From: CAYMJV01 sp964390545
GTDB lineage: Bacteria; Desulfobacterota; BSN033; UBA1163
Direction of reading: 5' to 3'
Length of the DNA stretch: 16,227 nt
NCBI GenBank assembly: GCA_964390545.1
Contig: CAYMJV010000069.1
Location: forward strand, 1 to 16,227
The notes under the pieces are model-generated. The model did not search any database, was not told the DNA's origin, and saw only the letters and a program-made list of their open reading frames with translations. The stretch's first letter is position 1. Every line of letters starts with the position of its first letter. A program made the position numbers and the translations under genes. This document shows positions 1 to 5,363 of the stretch, in pieces.

Positions 1-207
1 GAAGTGCTGGACGTTATGATCGAACTCGCCCGGGAGGGCATGACCATGATCGTCGTCACTCATGAAATGGGTTTTGCCAAAAGTGTGGCCCACAGGGTGC
101 TTTTCATGGACTTCGGTAAGATTGTGGAGGGAAACACGCCTGTGGAATTCTTCGAACACCCACAGCACGAGCGGACCAGGCTCTTCCTCAGCCAGATCCT
201 TCACTGA
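1..207 (+). CDS. Polar amino acid ABC transporter ATP-binding protein, C-terminal part (5' truncated by window)
   Basis: Only the last 68 codons are present; the reading frame is open from the first base. The visible part contains the H-loop (VVTHEMGFA), in which the histidine contacts the ATP gamma-phosphate. It is followed by the D-x-G-K-I-V-E-x-G strand and the FFEHPQHERTRLFLSQIL tail. That tail is typical of the HisP/GlnQ/ArtP group, which powers uptake of polar amino acids from a periplasmic binding protein through two membrane subunits. Walker A, Walker B and the signature motif lie upstream of the window, so the substrate cannot be assigned. The gene ends in TGA, and the next gene begins 206 bases later behind structured DNA, so this looks like the end of an operon. 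Family assignment is firm; the exact paralogue is not. Confidence 0.9.
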   Translation, partial: EVLDVMIELAREGMTMIVVTHEMGFAKSVAHRVLFMDFGKIVEGNTPVEFFEHPQHERTRLFLSQILH

Positions 208-276
208 AAAACAGTCTTCCTGGTCAATCTTGAAACAAACAATCCTGTTTATCTTTATCCGCCTACGCAGAAAATA

Positions 277-291
277 ACGGCCTATGGCCGT
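277..291. repeat. Short perfect palindrome between ABC ATPase and comB
   Basis: ACGGCC-TAT-GGCCGT forms six perfect base pairs around a three-base loop, 70 bases after the ABC gene stop. It has no T-run after it, so a terminator role is weak. It stands just upstream of the larger hairpin cluster at 312-375. Confidence 0.5.
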
Positions 292-311
292 GGATGAATG
301 CAGCGATCTAA

Positions 312-375
312 AAAACCCGATAGGCCGGACATTCTTGTCCGGTAACCGGGTTTTCGGCGAGACTTTCCAGTCTCG
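312..375. terminator. Nested hairpins, possible bidirectional terminator or dispersed structured repeat
   Basis: The outer stem AAAACCCG (312-319) pairs perfectly with CGGGTTTT (347-354). Inside it a second stem, CCGGAC (325-330) with GTCCGG (337-342), encloses a six-base loop. A separate hairpin follows directly: CGAGAC (358-363) with GTCTCG (370-375). The A-run on the left and T-run on the right of the outer stem would suit termination on either strand, but the T-run is only four bases. The three-stem layout could equally be a copy of a dispersed repeat; only one copy is in this window. Confidence 0.5.
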
Positions 376-413
376 GCTTGAATTTGAAGGAATAGGTGTG
401 GTAACTTTCCTCT

Positions 414-1175
414 ATGCACATCCATATTCAACTGCTTCCTTTTCCTATTACCTCAGAACTTCTTTCTGATCGAGTCGTCGCGGTCATTGATATCCTGAGA
501 GCAACCTCCGTTATGGTTCAGGCAATATCGCAAGGAGCCAGTGAGATCATTCCCGTAGAGACAGTAGAGAAAGCCTTCCAGTTGGCAAAGACCTTTCCTC
601 CAAATACCACGCTCCTCGGAGGGGAAAGGGAGTCCAGAAAAATCGAAGGATTCGATTTAGGAAATTCACCGAGGGAATATCAAGGTGAAAAGGTGAGAGG
701 AAAGCGATTGATCTTAACCACGACCAATGGGACAAAGGCCTTTCACGCAGTCTCTTCTGGCAAAAAAGTTCTGGTTGGAAGTTTCTTAAATATCACTGCA
801 GTGGCCGAGAGATGTTTTGAGCTGAATCAAGACCTTTTCATCTATCTTTCGGGAGACGAAGGAAATTTTTCTCTGGAAGATACGGTTTGCGGAGGGATGC
901 TCATTGACCGGATCATCAGAAAAGGGGGAAAATCATTTCTCTTAACAGATGCCTCCCGTTCTGCTCATATCCTGTTTCAAAAATTTGAAGCGAATATTGC
1001 GGAATCTTTCTACCTCTCGCAACATGGGAGGAACCTGGTTGATCGAGGATTTGAAGAGGATCTTCCTTATTGCGCCCAGGTAGATACGACAAACATTGTT
1101 CCTGTATTTAAGGAAGGAGTGATTAGAATCCCCCTCACCCCATCCCTCTCCCCCTCGGGGAGAGGGGAAGGGTGA
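414..1175 (+). CDS. comB: ComB family 2-phosphosulfolactate phosphatase-like protein
   Basis: A 253-residue protein of the ComB family, Mg2+-dependent phosphatases that hydrolyse 2-phosphosulfolactate to sulfolactate in methanogen coenzyme M synthesis. Family members also occur in many bacteria without coenzyme M, where the true substrate is usually unproven. Diagnostic stretches are VVAVIDILRATSV near residue 22, GGERESRKIEGFDLGNSP near 70, the TTTNGTKA segment near 100 and the LSGDEGNFSLEDTVCGG block near 143. Length fits the family. The start at 414 places the first beta strand normally, but no Shine-Dalgarno is visible. The last 14 or so residues (PLTPSLSPSGRGEG) are encoded by a dispersed hairpin repeat at 1131-1179, so the native stop seems to have been overrun. 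No neighbouring gene supports sulfolactate metabolism. Confidence 0.85.
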   Translation: MHIHIQLLPFPITSELLSDRVVAVIDILRATSVMVQAISQGASEIIPVETVEKAFQLAKTFPPNTTLLGGERESRKIEGFDLGNSPREYQGEKVRGKRLILTTTNGTKAFHAVSSGKKVLVGSFLNITAVAERCFELNQDLFIYLSGDEGNFSLEDTVCGGMLIDRIIRKGGKSFLLTDASRSAHILFQKFEANIAESFYLSQHGRNLVDRGFEEDLPYCAQVDTTNIVPVFKEGVIRIPLTPSLSPSGRGEG

Positions 1176-1179
1176 GGGG
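1131..1179. repeat. C/G-rich hairpin repeat, copy 1 (overlaps comB 3' end)
   Basis: Two 23-base arms (1131-1153 and 1157-1179) pair with few mismatches around a CTC loop: CCCCTCACCCC... against ...GGGTGAGGGG. Nearly the same element recurs at 8146-8195, and related forms lie near 1938-1982 and 9764-9824. The comB stop codon (TGA) lies inside the right arm. Confidence 0.85.
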
Positions 1180-1236
1180 AGTGCCCTGTGCTGGGCCATG
1201 CATCCTACGTGGTGCATGGCGATTTGGAGGAAACTG

Positions 1237-1707
1237 ATGCGTCACCCGGAGAGAGAACTAAAAGATGGAGAGACGATCACGGCCATAATGGAAAAATCCT
1301 TGGTCGGAAGAATAGCTACGGTCAACAGAAGGGGTATCCCTGTTATCAAACCTGTCAATTTTCTCTATTGGAATGGGAAAGTCTATATCCATTCCTCTCT
1401 AAAGGGAGAGAAGGTAAAAGACATCCGTCGAGGAAGCCCGATCTGTTTCGAGCTGGATGAACCCATCGCTTATGTGACTGCCGGAAAGAATGCCTGCTCA
1501 GCCAATTATTACTTTCGCAGCATCATCATCAAGGGAAAGGCTGCTTTGGTGAGAGAGAAAACCGAGAAACTGGAAATCCTCGAAAGATTGATGGAGAAAT
1601 ACCAGCCTGAAAGGGGCTACGAGAAGATCCCTGAGGAGATCCTCAAGAAAACAGCAATCATCGAAATCTCTATTCAGGAGATCACGGCCAAAGAAAGATT
1701 AGGATAA
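1237..1707 (+). CDS. Pyridoxamine 5'-phosphate oxidase-like (NimA-type) flavoprotein
   Basis: A 156-residue split-barrel flavin-binding fold protein. The N-terminal part reads IMEKSLVGRIATVNRRGIPVIKPVNFLY, then a VYIHSSLKGEKVKDI segment and a CFELDE strand, which is the pattern of the NimA / PNPOx-like family. Members bind FMN or related cofactors and some reduce nitroimidazoles; most have unknown substrates. I chose ATG 1237 because GGAGG (1226-1230) stands six bases upstream; an ATG at 1198 in frame would add 13 atypical residues (HPTWCMAIWRK) and lacks such a site. The distal part is charged and helical (EKTEKLEILERLMEKYQPE), consistent with the family. It sits alone between repeats, so context gives no further clue. 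PNPOx family is well supported; nitroimidazole reductase activity is only a possibility. Confidence 0.85.
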   Translation: MRHPERELKDGETITAIMEKSLVGRIATVNRRGIPVIKPVNFLYWNGKVYIHSSLKGEKVKDIRRGSPICFELDEPIAYVTAGKNACSANYYFRSIIIKGKAALVREKTEKLEILERLMEKYQPERGYEKIPEEILKKTAIIEISIQEITAKERLG

Positions 1708-1738
1708 ATACTGTGCACGGAAGATACCCCCAAATACT

Positions 1739-1917
1739 TCCCCTCCCCTGGGAGACTGTGTCGTAATAGGAGGAAACGCTATGTCTGTCATTCTGAACGA
1801 AGTGAAGAATCTCGTAGAATCAATGGGTTGGAAAACAGAGATTCTTCGGCTGATGCCTCAGAATGACATTACGACACAGTCTCTGGTGGGAGGGGATTGA
1901 GGGGAGGGGGGACCAAA
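1739..1917. repeat. C/G-rich hairpin copy interrupted by an inserted element
   Basis: A left half (CTTCCCCTCCCCTGG, 1739-1752) and a right half (TGGTGGGAGGGG onward, 1884-1917) look like the two arms of a pyrimidine/purine hairpin. They are separated by the 132-base inverted-repeat element at 1752-1883. Read together they would form one hairpin with a short loop, suggesting nested insertion. The arms are low-complexity, so this reading is tentative. Confidence 0.45.
1752..1883. mobile_element. Small non-coding inverted-repeat element (MITE-like)
   Basis: Perfect 16-base terminal inverted repeats GAGACTGTGTCGTAAT (1752-1767) and ATTACGACACAGTCTC (1868-1883) bound a 132-base element with no credible ORF. 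A second pair of arms lies inside: GTCATTCTGA (1787-1796) with TCAGAATGAC (1858-1867), and GAAGAATCTC (1804-1813) with GAGATTCTTC (1838-1847). The GTCATTCTGA...GAAGAATCTC wording is, as far as I recall, a common dispersed intergenic motif in many environmental bacteria. No target-site duplication is clear. The structure fits a miniature inverted-repeat element or a large folded RNA. Confidence 0.7.
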
Positions 1918-1937
1918 TATCAATTCACCCCGACCCG

Positions 1938-1985
1938 TACCCTCCCCCCTGCCTACCGGCAGGCAGGCATCAAGGGGGAGGGAGT
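1938..1985. repeat. C/G-rich hairpin with nested CCGGCAGGCAGGC palindrome
   Basis: Outer arms TACCCTCCCCC (1938-1948) and GGGGGAGGGAGTA (1974-1986, approximately) pair. The loop holds TGCCTACCGGCAGGCA (1950-1965), itself a near-perfect palindrome. With the neighbouring elements it fills most of the 329-base gap between the PNPOx-like gene and the first DUF362 gene. No promoter was identified with confidence in that gap. Confidence 0.65.
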
Positions 1986-2036
1986 AGATTAGATTTTGAT
2001 CCTTTATTTCTGGCGACCGCTTCATAAACAATTACA

Positions 2037-3164
2037 ATGAAATCCACAGTATCGATCGTCAAGTGTCAGAACTATGATGAAGACAAAGTCCTGGAGGGAC
2101 TCCGAACGGCCATCGGTCTTCTGGGGGGAATCGAACATTTCGTTCAGAAGGGCAATCGTGTCCTTCTCAAACCCAATCTCCTCTTCGGAAAAGCGGCGGA
2201 GAAGGCCGTGACAACCCATCCCTCTATCGTTAAAGGGATGATCAAAATCGTGCGGGAGGGAGGAGGAATCCCCTTCATAGGAGATAGTCCATCCGTGGGT
2301 GGCTTGGTGAGAACCGCCGAAAAGGCAGGAATCAAGGGAGTGGCAGATGAGATGAATTGTCCTCTCCTCGAGTTTGACAGACCCGTTCTTTCTGCAAAAG
2401 GAGTTGGAAAACACTTTAAACAGTTAGAGATTGATCAGGCTATTCTTGAAGTCGATGTAATCATCAACCTTCCCAAATGGAAGACCCATGGGAATACGCT
2501 TCTCACCCTCGGGGTGAAGAATCTGTTCGGATGCATCCCGGGTCCAAGGAAGGCCTTGTGGCATCTCAGGGCAGGAGAGAATCGAAGGCTTTTCGCCCAG
2601 GTGCTGGTTGATCTTTATCAGGTGGTGAAGCCTTCCCTGACCGTTCTGGATGGAATCGTGGGAATGGAGGGAAACGGGCCGAATAGTGGGCACCCCATTC
2701 CCTTGGGATTGATTTTAGCAAGCGACGAGGCCTTAAGCATCGACCAAGTGGTCTGTGATTTATTGGGGATTTCAAGGGAAGCTTTACTGACGAATCGAGT
2801 GGCCTTCGAACAGGGTATTGGAAGAGATGGAATCGAAGTATTAGGGGAAAGGGTGGAAGATGTGAGAATTCCCCATTTCCAATTTCCACCGCTTTCAGAG
2901 GTAGACTGGAACCTTCCCGGGTTTATCAGGAAGGCCCTTAAGAATGCCTTGAGCACAAAGCCAGTGATTGAAGATGAAAAGTGCGTTTTATGTAATCGGT
3001 GTGTGGAGATCTGTCCTCCTAAAGCATTAACGAGGAAAGCAAAGGGATTCATTTTCGATTATGGGAAATGCATTCGGTGTTTCTGCTGTCAGGAAGTCTG
3101 TTCGGAAGGAGCCATTGCCATTAAATCAGGATGGGCCCTAAGAATAGTTGGCAGAAGGCAGTAG
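2037..3164 (+). CDS. DUF362 protein with C-terminal 2[4Fe-4S] ferredoxin domain
   Basis: 375 residues. Residues 1 to about 290 match the DUF362 fold: RVLLKPNLL near 41, THPSIVKG near 60, GDSPSVGG near 83, IINLPKWKTH near 141 and the ASDEALSIDQVVCDLLG block near 230. The function of DUF362 is not established. The C-terminus holds two [4Fe-4S] motifs: C316-C319-C322-C326 and C345-C348-C351-C355, each followed by the usual Pro/Gly and Ala-Ile pattern, so the protein probably carries or receives electrons in the cytoplasm. No signal peptide or membrane helix is seen. The start at 2037 is the natural N-terminus (KSTVSIVKC), but there is no Shine-Dalgarno. The stop codon lies within an 11-base direct repeat that leads into truA 12 bases later, so the two genes are probably cotranscribed. 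Confidence 0.9.
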   Translation: MKSTVSIVKCQNYDEDKVLEGLRTAIGLLGGIEHFVQKGNRVLLKPNLLFGKAAEKAVTTHPSIVKGMIKIVREGGGIPFIGDSPSVGGLVRTAEKAGIKGVADEMNCPLLEFDRPVLSAKGVGKHFKQLEIDQAILEVDVIINLPKWKTHGNTLLTLGVKNLFGCIPGPRKALWHLRAGENRRLFAQVLVDLYQVVKPSLTVLDGIVGMEGNGPNSGHPIPLGLILASDEALSIDQVVCDLLGISREALLTNRVAFEQGIGRDGIEVLGERVEDVRIPHFQFPPLSEVDWNLPGFIRKALKNALSTKPVIEDEKCVLCNRCVEICPPKALTRKAKGFIFDYGKCIRCFCCQEVCSEGAIAIKSGWALRIVGRRQ

Positions 3165-3174
3165 GCAGAAGGCA
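3150..3174 (+). repeat. Tandem 11-base direct repeat across DUF362 stop and truA ribosome-binding region
   Basis: GGCAGAAGGCA occurs at 3150-3160 and again at 3164-3174, separated by GTA. The first copy encodes the end of the DUF362 protein, the stop TAG is at 3162-3164, and the second copy supplies the only purine-rich sequence (AGAAGG) before the truA ATG at 3177. Confidence 0.75.
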
Positions 3175-3176
3175 AA

Positions 3177-3914
3177 ATGCGTAACATCAGACTGTTGATT
3201 GAATACGATGGAACAAATTATCAGGGATGGCAGGTTCAGCCCAAAGGCTCGACCTTGCAGGGCGTCCTTGAAGAGAAACTATCCTCTCTTACAGGCGAGA
3301 AGATCGATCTTTTGGGGTCCGGAAGAACAGATGCCGGTGTTCACGCCCTGGGGCAGGTGGCCCACTTCAAAACGAAGAGTCAACTGGATGTCCAAACCAT
3401 TCAAAGGGCACTCAACAGCCTCCTCCCATCTGATATTGTGATCCAAAAAGTAGAGGAAGTGGATGAGGGCTTTCATGCCCGGAGGAGTTCTAAAAGTAAG
3501 GTCTATGAATATCGGATCTTGAATCGGCATCTGCGATCTGTTTTTCACCGGGGGTATGTCTGGCATATTCCTCAGACGTTGAATATCAGGGAGATGAAGA
3601 AAGCCACTCGGAGTCTCATGGGGGAAAACGACTTCTCATCCTTTCAATCTGTAGGATCACCGAAGAGGACGGCAGTTCGAAAAGTGACCCGGGCGGAATG
3701 GAAGCGGGGTCGTGACGGTTTTCTTCGTTTTGAAATCGAGGCCAATGGTTTCTTGAAGCAGATGGTGAGAGCCATCGTGGGGACACTGGTTGAAGTGGGG
3801 AAGAGGAAGATCACTTCAGAGGACTTTCAGAAAATTGTGGATTCCAGGGACAGAAGGAAAGCGGGGCCCACTGCACCCGCCCACGGACTCTTCCTGAAAG
3901 AAGTCAAATACTAG
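3177..3914 (+). CDS. truA: tRNA pseudouridine(38-40) synthase
   Basis: TruA isomerises uridines 38, 39 and 40 in the anticodon stem-loop of many tRNAs to pseudouridine. The 245-residue length fits the family. The catalytic motif GSGRTDAGVHA is present with Asp52 as the nucleophile. Other family marks are IEYDGTNYQGWQ (residues 8-19), FHARRSSKSKVYEYRI (about 98-113), the FEIEANGFLKQMVRAIVGTLVEVGK block (about 185-210) and the terminal AGPTAPAHGLFL. It follows the DUF362-ferredoxin gene by 12 bases, with a weak AGAAGG ribosome-binding sequence lying in a short direct repeat. Downstream it faces the second DUF362 gene across a 167-base inverted-repeat region. Confidence 0.97.
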   Translation: MRNIRLLIEYDGTNYQGWQVQPKGSTLQGVLEEKLSSLTGEKIDLLGSGRTDAGVHALGQVAHFKTKSQLDVQTIQRALNSLLPSDIVIQKVEEVDEGFHARRSSKSKVYEYRILNRHLRSVFHRGYVWHIPQTLNIREMKKATRSLMGENDFSSFQSVGSPKRTAVRKVTRAEWKRGRDGFLRFEIEANGFLKQMVRAIVGTLVEVGKRKITSEDFQKIVDSRDRRKAGPTAPAHGLFLKEVKY

Positions 3915-3931
3915 TTAAAAGCAAGATTCCA

Positions 3932-4085
3932 AATGCCAAAATCAAAATGTCAAATGAATGTCAAAGTTCAAATTGGGATTCTGAAACGAGCTTGGCATGA
4001 TATTCTACTTATATTGAACTTGTTTCGGCATCTCATTTGAGCTTTGGATTTCATTTGAACTTTGAGCTTTGACATTTGACATTAA
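3932..4085. repeat. A/T-rich 'word' hairpin between convergent truA and DUF362 genes
   Basis: The interval is built of short words (AAATGTC, AAAGTTC, AAAGCTC) that appear forward on the left and reverse-complemented on the right. Exact pairs include CAAAGTTCAAAT (3962-3973) with ATTTGAACTTTG (4053-4064) and AATGTCAAAT (3946-3955) with ATTTGACATT (4074-4083). A shorter inner pair near GAAACGAG and CTTGTTTC closes the loop. The right edge touches the stop codon of the minus-strand gene. There is no T-rich tail typical of an intrinsic terminator, although a role in ending both convergent transcripts is possible. The same words recur at about 8072-8110. Confidence 0.7.
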
Positions 4086-5212
4086 ATTCTTATTAACTCG
4101 TACTCCCTTGTGCCCAGTCCGATCTCTTCGGCATAGGAAAGTTGAATGCTCCAGTCCACCTCCGGATAGAGGGCTCGGAACTTATCCTCTCCATTTTCCC
4201 AATTCTTCAAGAGTCTGGACGCATGGCTTCCCAACTGCTGGTTTACCAGATCGACGGAGGCCTGATCGATTGCCACAGGATCTTCAGAAGCGAGGATTCC
4301 AACATCGTTCACGATGGGAGTGTCTGAATACCCATTACAATCACAGGCAGGCGAGACTTGGGTGAGGAAGTTGAGATAGAGGGCCTTTCCTTTTTTCGTG
4401 CAGGCGGCTCCATAAGCATATTCCACCATTTTCTTTTGAAAGAGAGCGATGGTCTCATTCCACTGGATTTGAACCGCGCCGGTTGGACAGGTGAGGATAC
4501 ATTCTCCACACCCAACACATTTCTTGGGATCGATAGAAGCTACCATTGATTTCTTCTCTATGCCCCTCTCGAGGGACTTCATCAGGATGGCATCGTAAGC
4601 GCAACTGGTCAGGCAGCGTTTGCACCCATTGCAAGTCTTCTCTTTAACCTGAGGAGAGATATTCGAATGCTGACTCAGTTTCCCTTCGCGGCTTGCACAT
4701 CCCATCCCCAGATTCTTCAACGTCCCTCCAAATCCCGAGAGTTCATGACCCGTGAAATGAGTCACGCCGATCAGAGCGTCTGCCATATGGATATCACGGG
4801 CTATGGAGACTGTCTTGAAGAGGGGTTTGTCAATCGTTACGTTGACGGCACTATTTCCACGAAGGCCATCGGCAATGAGGATGGGCGCATCGATGACCGA
4901 ATAGGCGAACCCATGCTGATAGGCAGTGGTCAGATGGGAAATAGCCTCTTGCCGCATCCCTCGGTAGAGCGTGTTTGTATCCGTCAAGAAGGGCTTCCCC
5001 TGGCATTCCTTCACGCGTTCTACCACCCTCCTTAAGAAGATGGGACGAACAAAAGCAGTGTTTCCAACCTCGCCAAAATGGAGTTTGATGGCCACAAGAT
5101 CTTTCTCGCGGATCTTCCCTTTCAGATTGGTCCGATCCAAGAGAGTGCTCAATTTATCGAGGATGGTCTTTCCGCCTGCACCCAGATTGGCAAAGTAGAC
5201 ATCGGTCTTCAT
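4082..5212 (-). CDS. DUF362 protein with internal 2[4Fe-4S] ferredoxin domain
   Basis: 376 residues on the minus strand. The DUF362 part is split: residues 1 to about 185 carry VAIKLHFGEVGNTAFVRP (about 40-57), the TDTNTLY and GHELSGFGGTLKNLGMG segments, and the fold resumes after about 255, including ILASEDPVAIDQASVDLV. Between them sit two [4Fe-4S] motifs: C194-C197-C200-C204 and C232-C235-C238-C242. A cytoplasmic redox protein of unknown substrate is the best description. The start is supported by GGAGG (5220-5224 on the complementary strand), seven bases from the ATG, and by a strong promoter at 5234-5262. Its architecture differs from the DUF362 protein at 2037, so the two are not simple duplicates. 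It converges on truA. Confidence 0.92.
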   Translation of the reverse strand: MKTDVYFANLGAGGKTILDKLSTLLDRTNLKGKIREKDLVAIKLHFGEVGNTAFVRPIFLRRVVERVKECQGKPFLTDTNTLYRGMRQEAISHLTTAYQHGFAYSVIDAPILIADGLRGNSAVNVTIDKPLFKTVSIARDIHMADALIGVTHFTGHELSGFGGTLKNLGMGCASREGKLSQHSNISPQVKEKTCNGCKRCLTSCAYDAILMKSLERGIEKKSMVASIDPKKCVGCGECILTCPTGAVQIQWNETIALFQKKMVEYAYGAACTKKGKALYLNFLTQVSPACDCNGYSDTPIVNDVGILASEDPVAIDQASVDLVNQQLGSHASRLLKNWENGEDKFRALYPEVDWSIQLSYAEEIGLGTREYELIRI

Positions 5213-5233
5213 CTTTTAACCTCCGCTTCAGGC

Positions 5234-5262
5234 ATTCTAAGAGAATTGAGGAGGGGTGTCAA
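5234..5262 (-). promoter_or_regulatory. Sigma-70-type promoter for the minus-strand DUF362 gene
   Basis: On the minus strand the -35 box TTGACA (5257-5262) and -10 box TAGAAT (5234-5239) are separated by exactly 17 bases. Transcription would begin near 5227, leaving a leader of about 15 bases that starts almost at the Shine-Dalgarno. This is the best-matching minus-strand promoter noticed in the window. Confidence 0.75.
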
Positions 5263-5287
5263 CGAGGGTCGTAGGACCCGATAAGGG

Positions 5288-5321
5288 TTGACTTTTATCC
5301 GGGTAAAAGGTAATTTATACT
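5288..5321 (+). promoter_or_regulatory. Possible promoter and operator-like palindrome before the EF-G-like gene
   Basis: TTGACT (5288-5293) and TATACT (5316-5321) resemble -35 and -10 boxes but are 22 bases apart, longer than the usual 16-18. The gap holds an imperfect 18-base palindrome, CTTTTATCC/GGGTAAAAG (5292-5309), with one mismatched pair. A long spacer with a central palindrome is what activators of the MerR type exploit, but other repressors also bind here in promoters; the regulator is unknown. Confidence 0.45.
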
Positions 5322-5363
5322 GATTCTGCAATGGAATTGGATGGATGAGGGAAAGGAGAGGAG

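Noticed and set aside
312..380. A tRNA-like fold from the three stems near 312-375.
   Set aside because: There is no acceptor stem, T-loop consensus or anticodon arm in the required order.
942..1217. Antisense ORF of 91 codons over comB and the hairpin repeat.
   Set aside because: It is a shadow of comB and the repeat, with no family resemblance and no ribosome-binding site.
1753..1882. The inverted-repeat element as an insertion sequence with a transposase.
   Set aside because: It is only about 132 bases long with no coding capacity, so it can be at most a non-autonomous element.
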